Part shown: piece by piece, positions 56,501-63,354 of the stretch
Numbering within the stretch: the stretch's first letter is position 1
Layout: the number at the start of each line of letters is the position of its first letter
DNA from: Sphingomonas alba
Lineage (GTDB): Bacteria; Pseudomonadota; Alphaproteobacteria; Sphingomonadales; Sphingomonadaceae
Assembly (NCBI RefSeq): GCF_023516555.1
Contig: NZ_JAMGBD010000002.1
Location: forward strand, 310,001 to 374,000
Length of the DNA stretch: 64,000 nucleotides
Direction of reading: 5' to 3'
Made by a program: the position numbers and the translations under genes
The notes under the pieces: model-generated
Databases searched by the model: none
Told to the model about the DNA's origin: nothing
Seen by the model: the letters and a program-made list of their open reading frames with translations, nothing else

Positions 56501-58192
56501 GTGGTAATAGCCGGCCCGGTCGTAGCCGTCGCCGCCGTCGATATAATCGTCACCCGCTCGGCCGCGGAGCAAATCGTCTCCCTCGAGGCCGAACACCAGG
56601 TCGTTGCCGGCGCCGCCGGTGAGGACATCGACTTCGTCGGTGCCAAGCACTGTGTCGTTATTGTCGACGCCGTTGATGGTGATGACGGCTGTCGCCGTGT
56701 CCCCGCCCTCCAGCGTATAGGAGAAGGTGTCGCCCGAGGGTGTGTTGGTTCCGCCGGACTCGGGCGCGGGAGTATACTCAAAGGACCCGTTGGGATCGTA
56801 ACTGAAGCTGCCGTCGTCGTTCAGCGTCAGCAACGCGCCCGAAGGCAATGTAATTTGCGTGCCGACATTAGCGGCCACGCCGTTCACCGCCACGACGGTG
56901 AGGGGCCCACCGCTGTCGGGCCCATTGCCATTGTCGGCAAAGACGTTGCCGGTGATCGGCGTCAGCTCATCGGTGGTGAATTCGTCATTCTGGGCATCTG
57001 CAGTGTCCTCCGCCGGCGCCGGACCGTCATAGATCCTGGCCTCCACGTCGGAAGTGAATCCATTCATCCAGCTGATGACGAAGTGGCCGCTCTCCAGCGT
57101 CGTGATCGAGGGCCGTATCTGGCCGCTGTACTCAGCATTGACCTGAATCTCGTCGCCCAGCTTCGATCCGTCGGCCGCAAATTGCTGGGCTTTGATCTGG
57201 TACGAATAGCCGGGATAACCGTCGACGAAGGCAATGACGAAGGTGCCGTCGGCAAGACCGGTAACGACTCCCTGACTTTGCTCGCCGGAGGTCTGGCTGT
57301 TGACCAGGAATTCGTCGGTCACCGCGTTCCCGCTCGCGTCGAAGACTCGCGCCTGATCGCCATAAACGCTGTAGTCGCCATTCGCTGGTGCTGACCAGCT
57401 GACGACGAAGCCGCCGCCAGTAAGACCGGCGATGGTCGGCTCAGCCTCTCCCGAGGTCGGGTTGACGTTGACGATGACCTCGCCGCCAACTTCCTCACCC
57501 GCGGCGTCGTAAACCTGCGCCCTGACGTCATAGTCGGCACCAGCCACGCCGGTCGCGTGCATCCATGTGATCGCGAACCCGCCGTCCGCGAGAGCGGCAA
57601 TAGCCGGCTGGATCTGGTAATTGGCGATCTCGGAATTGACGTGGAACTCTGTTCCGATCGGAGATCCATCGGTGCCGAAGATCTGGGCCTTGATGCCGTA
57701 GGGGCTATCGCCGGAATCCGCGCTCGCATCCGCCCAGGCGATAACGAAGCGGCCGTCAGCCAGCATGACAATGGATGGCTGAATTTGCTGGTTCGTAGTG
57801 GCCGTGTTGACGAGGAATTCATCAGCGATCGGCGTGCCGTCAGCACCGAACATGCGCGCCTTGATGCTCGACGAGCTTGCGTCGCCGCCGATGCCGCTGT
57901 CGTCAATCCACGTGACCACGAAGCCGCCGTCGGAAGTTGCCGCGACCGCTGGGTCGGCCTGATTACCAATGGTCGTCGCATTGACCACGAATTCGCCGCC
58001 GATCAAGCTGCCCTCGGCGTCATAAATTTGACCCCGGATCGAGCTGCCGGTCGTATCGCCACCTTGGCCGCTGTCGTCCTGCCAAGTGACGACATAACCG
58101 CCCCCCGTGAGGTAAGTAATGCTGGGCCACCGTTGCCAGCCCGCAGTCGTGCTGTTGACGACGAACTCATCACCGAGCGCTTCGTAGGTCAT
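50555..58192 (-). CDS. Giant RTX protein with seven N-terminal repeats and super-repeat calcium modules
   Basis: About 2545 aa, secreted by the type I system encoded behind it. Residues 1-385 hold seven repeats of about 55 aa, each beginning with an EF-VN motif (DEFVVN, GEFVVN, DEFLVN and so on), possibly a seven-bladed beta-propeller. A cadherin-like/Ig domain (LTLNDDGSFSYDP, GDTFSYTL) follows at about 400-500. The rest is dense RTX nonapeptides (GGxGxDxUx) in super-modules of about 327 aa. The C-terminus ends in HDIFL, a plausible type I signal. No cysteine is present. Likely a surface adhesin or structural biofilm protein; enzymatic domains are not visible. ATG at 58192 with GGGGG upstream; ATG 58207 is also possible. 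Confidence 0.93.
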   Translation of the reverse strand: MTYEALGDEFVVNSTTAGWQRWPSITYLTGGGYVVTWQDDSGQGGDTTGSSIRGQIYDAEGSLIGGEFVVNATTIGNQADPAVAATSDGGFVVTWIDDSGIGGDASSSSIKARMFGADGTPIADEFLVNTATTNQQIQPSIVMLADGRFVIAWADASADSGDSPYGIKAQIFGTDGSPIGTEFHVNSEIANYQIQPAIAALADGGFAITWMHATGVAGADYDVRAQVYDAAGEEVGGEVIVNVNPTSGEAEPTIAGLTGGGFVVSWSAPANGDYSVYGDQARVFDASGNAVTDEFLVNSQTSGEQSQGVVTGLADGTFVIAFVDGYPGYSYQIKAQQFAADGSKLGDEIQVNAEYSGQIRPSITTLESGHFVISWMNGFTSDVEARIYDGPAPAEDTADAQNDEFTTDELTPITGNVFADNGNGPDSGGPLTVVAVNGVAANVGTQITLPSGALLTLNDDGSFSYDPNGSFEYTPAPESGGTNTPSGDTFSYTLEGGDTATAVITINGVDNNDTVLGTDEVDVLTGGAGNDLVFGLEGDDLLRGRAGDDYIDGGDGYDRAGYYHLNEAAGGAHVDLTISGPQDTGSQGWDTLVSIEYVSGTPFADVLIGDANDNVLWGSTATIDPDTNWVSTTNNDTLDGGDGNDLLYVGIGNHSLTGGDGIDTVGFTENFGDDPAIHVSLALQGTTQDTGAGQWTINGVENLSGGNDDDELTGDDNANILAGSFGNDILRGGGGNDALYGDGSIDTAAPASGAPTLYPDLGANGDDVLEGGLGDDEIYGGGGIDTASYEHASGAVQVVLYKNGGGNGDSTGADGEDLLSGIENLVGSAFDDQLAGNNLDNVISGGDGNDGLRGNGGNDTLYGGAGNDFLNGSAGDDYIDGGDGYDRAAFFEDATPAGVTVDLRLQGQAQDTGQGMDTLVNIENVSGSVYGDHLTGDDGNNQLWGSVGGNGGTNNDTLDGQGGDDLLQVGIGNHSLTGGSGIDTVAFTENGGAEPNISVSLELQGGAQDTGAGSWTLNGIENLSGGIGNDALTGDGGANVLAGNLGDDQLAGGGGSDTLYGDGAIGVNAPGSGPIETIADVGSTGGIDGNDVLDGGAGNDQIYGGGGIDTASYASATGNVSVFLYDATYGEAYGANGFDQLYDIENLSGSAFNDVLYGNDEGNVISGGAGHDDVRGFGGNDQIYGGDGDDLLYGNAGDDLLDGGAGYDRVGYFSGATAGVHVDLNLQGIAQDTGQGMDTLVNIENVSGTQFGDTLIGDGGDNVLWGSASGNAGGTNNDTLIGNGGNDLLVVGIGNHSIDGGTGTDTFRFTENGAPETGITLSLLLAGQAQVTANGTWTLTGIENLSGSIAGDNLTGDGNANVLAGDLGDDTLSGGAGNDTLYGDGQITWDGHGTGRSGPITTYADATGNYVGGIAGNDTLEGGLGDDLINGGGGVDTASYANASGAVTVTLFNNTTGNGNSSGADGNDTLNGIENLTGSAFNDLLNGNALANVLTGGDGHDSLRGNGGDDTLYGQGGDDFLYGNAGNDYIDGGDGYDRAGFFSGATAGVHVDLNLQGIAQDTGQGMDTLVNIEHVTGTSFSDTLIGDEGSNWLGGQSDGNADTIIGNGGNDLIVNGSGNHSLSGGTGFDVFAFQPSVGTTGINVSLALQGGAQDTGQGMMTLSGFEGLSGSGGNDTLTGDGGDNVLGGELGNDTLVGGAGNDTLYGDGSYRPDTHGLGGSGPITLFTDTGATFGVPDGNDLLEGGLGDDALDGGGGTDTASYEHASGAVQVDVGSGQSSGADGNDILISIENVIGSAFADDLTGDGGSNVIDGRGGNDFISGGAGDDTIYGGDGDDFLQGDFGENSLSFTGNDLLYGGDGNDGLRGGLGNDQLYGGANNDLLRGNGGVDYFDGGADDGEGFNGIGDRVSFYERRATQGAVADLRTGVISNDGFGNVETMVGIESLGADTAYADTFYGNDARNYLAGNVGDGLYGFGGDDLFLTSSAAAIVDGGTGVDRLSVTNLGGWLRPDSNGDGLAELAPDAVNGWTVNLSAGTTVDGYGNAGTVTGIENVDGSVLADTLIGDANANALNGSDGNDVLQGRTGNDALDGGAGIDTASYANASGAVTVTLTAGGAGTSSGADGNDTLSNIENLTGGAFNDVLNGNNDANTLDGGGGHDKLSGAGGNDTLLGGNGDDTLTGGAGNDVINGGAGYDRANYFGATTGVTVSLAIAGAQNTVGAGTDTLIDVENLTGTQYSDTLIGNANDNWLWGFATTAGTVNNDTLDGGGGNDLLWAGNGNMTLIGGTGNDTVMYNQNFSGDVAVKISLAVAGAQNTGQGTWTLTGIENLVGGTANDTLTGDGNANILAGGAGTDTIDGGAGNDTIYGDGEITFDDHGTGGSGPIIIVPDAVATYGGVAGADILSGGDGDDFIYGGAGNDVIKGDKDNDTLYGGTGNDTLTGGNGNDRYVIEANSGADTISGFAHLVDKIVFDDSSGVTSYAQLTLTKVGSNTLVSWGNGNSITLTGLKPTDLSAADFQFNPAAAGYEHVNHSFSTDYATPHDIFL
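51600..56560 (-). repeat. About 980-base super-repeats in the RTX gene
   Basis: The block that encodes GGDGYDRAG(F/Y) recurs near 56530, 55545, 54580, 53595 and 51615. Spacings are about 985, 965, 985 and 1980 bases. The double gap fits a diverged copy near 52500, where the protein reads DGGADDGEGFNG. Each unit contains the AQDTGQG-MDTLVNIE and GIDTASY blocks. Confidence 0.85.
57030..58180 (-). repeat. Seven tandem N-terminal repeats of the RTX protein
   Basis: Seven protein repeats of 52-58 residues, each with an EF-VN opening, a GGGFVVTW-type strand (GGYVVTW, GGFVVTW, GRFVIAW, GGFAITW, GGFVVSW, GTFVIAF, GHFVISW) and a closing KAQIYDADG-type strand. The regularity suggests a beta-propeller. 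Confidence 0.75.
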
Positions 58193-58277
58193 GACATGCC
58201 CCCGCATTGCCCGCGCGACTCACTGCGCGGCTTGTTTAATTCCCGTTAATCAAATGTTGCTAAACCGCTGGAATGTG

Positions 58278-58310
58278 TCATGAAGTCGTTCTGAAGTTTT
58301 TCTGAAGGGC
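58278..58310. promoter_or_regulatory. Three in-phase 11-bp direct repeats between the RTX and CadC-like genes
   Basis: TGAAG occurs at 58281, 58292 and 58303, exactly 11 bases apart, inside three half-conserved 11-mers (TCATGAAGTCG, TTCTGAAGTTT, TTCTGAAGGGC). PhoB/OmpR-type winged helices bind such 11-base direct repeats. The site is 17-49 bases before the CadC-like gene and about 85-118 bases before the RTX start. Confidence 0.6.
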
Positions 58311-58326
58311 CGGGGGGCCGTGAAGA

Positions 58327-59271
58327 ATGAGCGGTGCTGAACGCCTGAGCCGTCGCCGCTGGCGCTTCGCCGGCTGCGTCTTCGACGAGGCCAACTGGAC
58401 GTTGGTTGTCGATGGCAGGCGCGTTTACGCCGAGGCCAAACCTCTCGAGCTTCTGCGCGAGCTTCTCCTGAAAGCGGGTGATGTCGTCACCAAGGAGGAA
58501 CTCCTCCACAACATCTGGCCGCAGGTCCACGTCGTCGAGGCTTCGTTACCAACAGCAGTGGGCAAGCTCCGGAAGGCGCTGGGTGACGATGGGCATGAGA
58601 TCATCGAAACCGTGTCGGGGGTCGGCTATCGCATTCCTGTCGAGGTGGAGCTGAATGGCGGCTCGCCCATGCAGGTGGCCAGTGGTCCGGCGTTGGACAG
58701 TTCGGCCCAACTCTCTGGGCACGCCATTGCCGCAGCTAAGCCTGCACCGGCTTTTCCGCGATTGATGATCTTGGCGGCAGGCTTGGCGGTCGGTCTCGCC
58801 GCCTTGGCCGTCGCCTTTTCGCCGACTGAGCATGCCGATGCGGCAAAGACGAAGGTCACCTATTCGCAGCAGGACGCAGCCAATGCGCTGCGCGGGCTCG
58901 ACATCGGCAAGATCGAAACGATGCTCGCCGCGGGATGGGACCCCAACGCTATGTTCGACAAGGATGGCACCAACGCGATGAGCTACCTGCTCAACATGTG
59001 CGAGTGGGACCCGTCGCACGACCAGCGCAAGATGATGCTGCTCGGACGAACGCTGTTGGAAGGCGGTTATGATGTTCAGAACCGCAATTTCTGGGGCGAC
59101 ACAGCCTACAGCATCGCCAAGGCCAAACGTTATTGTGGCCCGGACCACCCCATCACGAAAATGCTGAAGGCCGTCTGCTACAACGGCCTGGGCGCGCCAG
59201 GTGACCGCTGCCTTGCTTCTTATGAACTTACCCCCGCACAGCGCAAGGCGCAGGGTTTGCCACCCGCCTAA
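58327..59271 (+). CDS. CadC-like membrane transcription regulator
   Basis: A 314-aa one-component regulator. N-terminal OmpR/PhoB-type winged helix (residues 12-105: LELLRELLLKAGDVVTKEELL, NIWPQVHVVEASLPTAVGKLRKAL, ETVSGVGYRIP). One membrane segment near 145-167 (LMILAAGLAVGLAALAVAF). The C-terminal periplasmic part has ankyrin-like helices (GLDIGKIETMLAAGWDPNAMF, LGRTLLEGGYDVQNRNFWGDT) and four Cys. It is divergent from the RTX/T1SS genes and shares an intergenic region with triple direct repeats. Most likely the switch for the adhesin operon. Confidence 0.82.
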   Translation: MSGAERLSRRRWRFAGCVFDEANWTLVVDGRRVYAEAKPLELLRELLLKAGDVVTKEELLHNIWPQVHVVEASLPTAVGKLRKALGDDGHEIIETVSGVGYRIPVEVELNGGSPMQVASGPALDSSAQLSGHAIAAAKPAPAFPRLMILAAGLAVGLAALAVAFSPTEHADAAKTKVTYSQQDAANALRGLDIGKIETMLAAGWDPNAMFDKDGTNAMSYLLNMCEWDPSHDQRKMMLLGRTLLEGGYDVQNRNFWGDTAYSIAKAKRYCGPDHPITKMLKAVCYNGLGAPGDRCLASYELTPAQRKAQGLPPA

Positions 59272-59429
59272 GCGTCGGCTTGCTACTCAAAGTTGCTGCC
59301 TCCGCTTTCGACCCAGAGCAGACATTTGCCGTCCCTTTCCGGGACACTATTTCCCCACCCCGTTCTTAACCCTTTGGTAGAACCGCGAAGCCCAGAATCC
59401 CCGGCGACTCGTTTCAACCGGAGGTGAGG

Positions 59430-60947
59430 ATGGGCGCGCCCATTCCCAAGCTAGATTCTGTCGGCGATCACAGCGCCGAAGCCCTGCTCGATTCCCTGAA
59501 GACCATCGACCCTGCGGAGCGTCGCAAGCATGCGACCGTCTTCAATTACTGGCAGTCGATCCGTTCCAACCGGCAATTCCCGCCGATCCGCGATTTGGAT
59601 CCGCTGGAAATCTCCGACGCCGGCCCGTGGAGCGTGCTGCTGGAGATGATCGGCGGCGGCGAGGACGCGATCGTCAAGCATTTCGGCCAGGCCATCCGCG
59701 ACGGCAATGACGTCGAGCGCATCTCCGACGCCTCCGCGCCGTCCCTGCTCGCCTGCATCCATTCCAAGCTGCCGATCGTCGCCGCCTGCCGCGAGGCCTA
59801 TGCCTTCGAGGACCGGTACGAGGGCGAGCAAGGCACCGTCCGCTGCTGGGTGACCTTGCTGCCGTTCAGCCAGAACGGGACGTGGATCGACTTCGTCTAC
59901 GGCTACGTCAGCCTCGATACGGCGGGCGCCGCGGAAGCCGTGGCCGAGGTCGTGGCGGAAGAGGAAGCGGCCGCCGAGCCTGAACCCGAAGCGGTCGAGG
60001 CGGAGGCTGAAGTCGCGGAGGTCGAGCCGGAAACCGAAGTTGCCGAGGTTGAACCTGAAACCGTCGAGGAGGAACCGGAGGTCGCCGAGGCTGAGCCGGA
60101 GCCCTTCACCGTTCCACTGGCCCCGCTCGACGAGGAATATGAACAGGCCGAGGCCGCCGCCGAGCCTGAGCCGGAAACGGCCGAGGAATTCGTCGAACCC
60201 GAACCCGAACCGGTCGAGGAGACCATCGAGGCGGTGGCCGAGGAAGAACCCGTGGCCCTCGTCGAACCGGAACCCGAGCCCGAGCCGGAATATGAAGCCA
60301 GCTACGAGGAAGAAGCGCCGCAGAAGCCCGGCTTCACCAAGTTCATGGAAAGCCTTGGTGGTTTCTACGGCAAGGTCGTTCAGGCCGGGCCCGACCTGCC
60401 GCCCGAATCCTTCGTCGAGGAGGAGCCGGCAGAGGAAGAGGCGGCCGTCCTTCCGGAAGAGGTCATCGATGAAGCACCGGCCGCAAACTTGCCGGAAGCG
60501 GAGCCTGAAGAAGAGCAACCCGCCGCCGAGCTGCCCGAAGCGCAGCCCGAGCCGGCCCCTGAACCCGCGCATCAAGTGGAGGGTACATTGCAGAGCAAAC
60601 TGACCGATGTCCGCACGCTGGCCGAAGAGGCCCGCGAAGCGCAGATCCGCAGCAATATGGCCCTCTACGAAGGGCTCAGCGCCGCCTACGACTTTGCGCT
60701 CGATGCCGAAGAACAGCCGGAGGAATATCTCCGCCTCGTCGAGGCCCAGGGCCTGAAGATCCAGCTGCGTTCGCCGATGAAGCCGGTGGTCAAGCTGGCC
60801 TTCGACGGCACCTGCGACGAACCGACCATCAAGCAGCTCGAAGCCGTGCTCGGCTGGGCGCTGAAGCAGGACCTGCCGCGCGGCACGCTTGCCGAGCGCA
60901 TCCAGTCCGAAGGCGGCATCGGCGCCATCCTGGAAGGCCACGCCTGA
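59430..60947 (+). CDS. PAS-domain protein with acidic Glu/Pro linker
   Basis: A 505-aa protein in three parts. The N-terminal PAS_5 domain (residues 20-165) carries FNYWQSIRSNRQFPPIRDLDP and LLPFSQNGTWIDFVYGY. A very acidic, repetitive Glu/Pro/Val/Ala linker runs from about 170 to 385, interrupted by a hydrophobic stretch (FTKFMESLGGFYGKVV). A folded C-terminal domain (EGLSAAYDFALDAEEQPEEYL onward) is not recognised. ATG at 59430 follows GGAGGTGAGG. Its stop overlaps the PilZ gene (TGATG). It is probably a sensor coupled to c-di-GMP signalling. Confidence 0.78.
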   Translation: MGAPIPKLDSVGDHSAEALLDSLKTIDPAERRKHATVFNYWQSIRSNRQFPPIRDLDPLEISDAGPWSVLLEMIGGGEDAIVKHFGQAIRDGNDVERISDASAPSLLACIHSKLPIVAACREAYAFEDRYEGEQGTVRCWVTLLPFSQNGTWIDFVYGYVSLDTAGAAEAVAEVVAEEEAAAEPEPEAVEAEAEVAEVEPETEVAEVEPETVEEEPEVAEAEPEPFTVPLAPLDEEYEQAEAAAEPEPETAEEFVEPEPEPVEETIEAVAEEEPVALVEPEPEPEPEYEASYEEEAPQKPGFTKFMESLGGFYGKVVQAGPDLPPESFVEEEPAEEEAAVLPEEVIDEAPAANLPEAEPEEEQPAAELPEAQPEPAPEPAHQVEGTLQSKLTDVRTLAEEAREAQIRSNMALYEGLSAAYDFALDAEEQPEEYLRLVEAQGLKIQLRSPMKPVVKLAFDGTCDEPTIKQLEAVLGWALKQDLPRGTLAERIQSEGGIGAILEGHA

Positions 60948-61441
60948 TGGGCCGCGAGGCCGACTTGCCGGACGGCCAGGAGGAGCGCCGCCGCGCGCCG
61001 CGCACGGGCCTGAGACTCAGCGCGACGATCCGCGAGCCGGGCCGCAGCCGCGTCGGCGTCAAGGTGATCGATATCTCGACACACGGCTGCCGCGTCGAGG
61101 CGCAGTCGGCGTCCACGCCCGATACCTGGGTGATGCTGAGCATTACCGGGCTCGAGACCCAATATTGCCGCATCGTCTGGCGGGCGCATGAGTTCGCCGG
61201 CATCGAGTTCGCGACGCCGCTTGCGGAGCCGGTGCTCGACCGCCTGCTGCAGGACCAGAGCCAGCTGTCCGAACAATCGATCAGCGAGTTGCGCGATATC
61301 TCCAACCGCGTGCACCGGCTGGCGACGGTCGAAAGCCACCGCGAGGCCGACACGCTTGTGGATCTCTCCAGCAAATGCGCGGTCGACGCCGTGGTCGAGG
61401 CACTGCGCCTCGGCGAAGCGAGGCACTCCAGCCGCCGCTAA
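60947..61441 (+). CDS. PilZ domain protein (c-di-GMP effector)
   Basis: A 164-aa protein: EERRRAPRTGLRLSATI is the RxxxR c-di-GMP-binding start, VKVIDISTHGCRVEA is the (D/N)xSxxG motif of PilZ. The C-terminal half is helical. It is translationally coupled to the PAS gene before it, so the pair probably acts together. Its last bases overlap the stop of the convergent multicopper oxidase (CTAA/TTAG). Confidence 0.88.
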   Translation: MGREADLPDGQEERRRAPRTGLRLSATIREPGRSRVGVKVIDISTHGCRVEAQSASTPDTWVMLSITGLETQYCRIVWRAHEFAGIEFATPLAEPVLDRLLQDQSQLSEQSISELRDISNRVHRLATVESHREADTLVDLSSKCAVDAVVEALRLGEARHSSRR

Positions 61442-63240
61442 TGTGCGGCGTGCGATGGCGGCATGGCTTCATCGCCTTCTGCCGCGATCCGTAGATTCTG
61501 CATCATCCCATGGTCGCCGTGGAACAGGATGTGGCAGTGCAGGACGAAGTCGCCGGTGAAGCGCTCGTAGCGGGTGCGGAAGATGACCCGGTCGTTCTCC
61601 TTGACGAGAACCGTGTCCTTCCACTGACCGATCATCCCCGCATAATCGGGATCGTAGGCTGGCCCCTTGGGATCTGTCCGGTCCCTCCCGTCTTCATCGG
61701 TGATCGAGACGATCTCGAACGGGTTCACATGGATATGCAGCGGGTGGTCCTCGACCAGCGCCACCGCTTCCCACTCCTCCGCCTTGCCCAAGGGCAGCAC
61801 CTGGTCGATCCGGCCGTGCTCATAGGCCCTGCCGTTGATCCTGAACGCGCCGTGTTCCGGACCGCCAACGATATTGATGATCGCTTCGCGATAGCCGCTG
61901 ATTTCGGCATCCTGCACCGGCTTGTGCCAGTCGAACGACGTTAGCTTCAGCCCGTCCTTGAGGTCCGCGATCACCTTGCTGCGAATGGCTGAGGCGTCCG
62001 TTCCAGGAAGCGCTCTTTCGGCGGCGCGGATCAAGGCGGTCTGAAGCAGGCCGTCGGAGCTTTCGCTCGACGTCCGGCCGCCCTTGGCTTCCACCGTCGT
62101 GATCGCCCGTGAAGGATTGGGAGGATCGAACTTCGGGGGATTGTCGGGCGTAGTGTCATTGACGATGCAATAACGGCCGCGCTCCGGCAGCCGGACCAAC
62201 ACGTCCTTGCGTTCGCCCGGGAAGAGGACGGCAACGTCGGTTTTGCGGATAGCGGTGCGTGTCAGCCCGTCGAGCGCGAGTTCCCACATCGGCAATGGCT
62301 GGCCCGTGCAGTAGCGCTCCCGCCATGCAATCTGCGCTTCGCCTTTCACCGCACGAAGCGCTGGGGCCGACGGATCGAGGCGATAGAGGCGCATCCGCAT
62401 CGGCTCGCCCCTGCCCGCATTGATCATCCGCCAGCGCTCGAAACCGCCGGCCTTTGCCGCTGCCAGTTCCGGTTCGACCCTGCCATTGATGCCGGTGAAG
62501 CGGCCCGAATAGCGCCACGACCAGTCGTTATCGAAGCTCTCGACTCGACCAACCTCCCCGGCCTTGCAGGTGAACGGCCGTACCGGATCGTCCTTCTTGG
62601 TGCGCTCGCCCTCGATCCGGCCCTTCTCGTCGAAGCAGCCGTAAACGATGTGCTGGAAGATCATGACCCGCTCGGGAAACGGCCGGCCGGTCTCGTCCTT
62701 CAGCAGGACATCCACGTCGCCCGGGCTGGTCGCAGTTGGCAGGCGGTTGCCAGTAACGATCAACGCCCCCGCCATGCCGCTGCCGACCTGGACGAAGCCC
62801 GCGCCATGCTGGTGCGGATGGTACCAGAAGGTCCCGGCCGGGTGCTCGACGGGAATTTCATATTTGTAGTGAAACTGATCGCCGGGCTTGATGGTGACCA
62901 GGACATTGTCGCTGTTGCCTGACGGCGAAACCCACAGGCCGTGGGTGTGGAGATTGGTATCGTTGAAGCAGAGTTGGTCGGCGCGTTGCTTGTCGGTGCA
63001 GGGCTCGAGCTTGTTGTCGAGATCGATCGACAGTTGCTGTCCGGGGGACACGTGCATGACTGGAGCGACGAAATCGCCCGGTTTCGCGCCCGAGCCGACG
63101 AAGGAGCGCAGTTCGACCCGATCGTCGCTTTGCGTCCAGGGGTTGTAAATCGTGCCCTCGGCGCGGCGGACTTCGAAACTATAGTGCAGTGGCGGCGCGG
63201 CTGATGCCGCCGCCAATATTCCTGCAATCAGGATCCCCAT
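61438..63240 (-). CDS. Multicopper oxidase, periplasmic
   Basis: A 600-aa three-domain cupredoxin oxidase with signal peptide (LIAGILAAASAAP). All four copper motifs are seen: NLHTHG, FWYHPHQHG, HPLHIHVNPFE and HCHILFHGDHGMM; the last holds the T1 Cys, His and Met. Extended insertions separate the domains (about residues 190-260 and 380-430). Substrate uncertain: Cu(I), phenolics or bilirubin-like compounds. Convergent with the PilZ gene. Confidence 0.93.
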   Translation of the reverse strand: MGILIAGILAAASAAPPLHYSFEVRRAEGTIYNPWTQSDDRVELRSFVGSGAKPGDFVAPVMHVSPGQQLSIDLDNKLEPCTDKQRADQLCFNDTNLHTHGLWVSPSGNSDNVLVTIKPGDQFHYKYEIPVEHPAGTFWYHPHQHGAGFVQVGSGMAGALIVTGNRLPTATSPGDVDVLLKDETGRPFPERVMIFQHIVYGCFDEKGRIEGERTKKDDPVRPFTCKAGEVGRVESFDNDWSWRYSGRFTGINGRVEPELAAAKAGGFERWRMINAGRGEPMRMRLYRLDPSAPALRAVKGEAQIAWRERYCTGQPLPMWELALDGLTRTAIRKTDVAVLFPGERKDVLVRLPERGRYCIVNDTTPDNPPKFDPPNPSRAITTVEAKGGRTSSESSDGLLQTALIRAAERALPGTDASAIRSKVIADLKDGLKLTSFDWHKPVQDAEISGYREAIINIVGGPEHGAFRINGRAYEHGRIDQVLPLGKAEEWEAVALVEDHPLHIHVNPFEIVSITDEDGRDRTDPKGPAYDPDYAGMIGQWKDTVLVKENDRVIFRTRYERFTGDFVLHCHILFHGDHGMMQNLRIAAEGDEAMPPSHAAH

Positions 63241-63354
63241 CCCCGAGCCCCCGTCTGGTTGGCGGGCTACGCTTACGATTTCGTTGTGCGCTCGAAACGA
63301 GAGGCGAGCAAGCTTTCACTCCACTTCGGTCGCGCGAGCCGCTAAGCGGCGGCC

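Noticed and set aside
50600..56600. Regularly spaced repeats that might look like a CRISPR array
   Set aside because: The repeats are coding, nine-residue or 327-residue periodic, and imperfect; there are no identical short repeats with unique spacers.
59451..60941. A 496-codon minus-strand frame opposite the PAS protein
   Set aside because: The antisense of the Glu/Pro-rich linker gives a Phe/Leu/Gly-rich pseudo-protein; the sense frame has PAS motifs, a strong ribosome site and coupling to PilZ.
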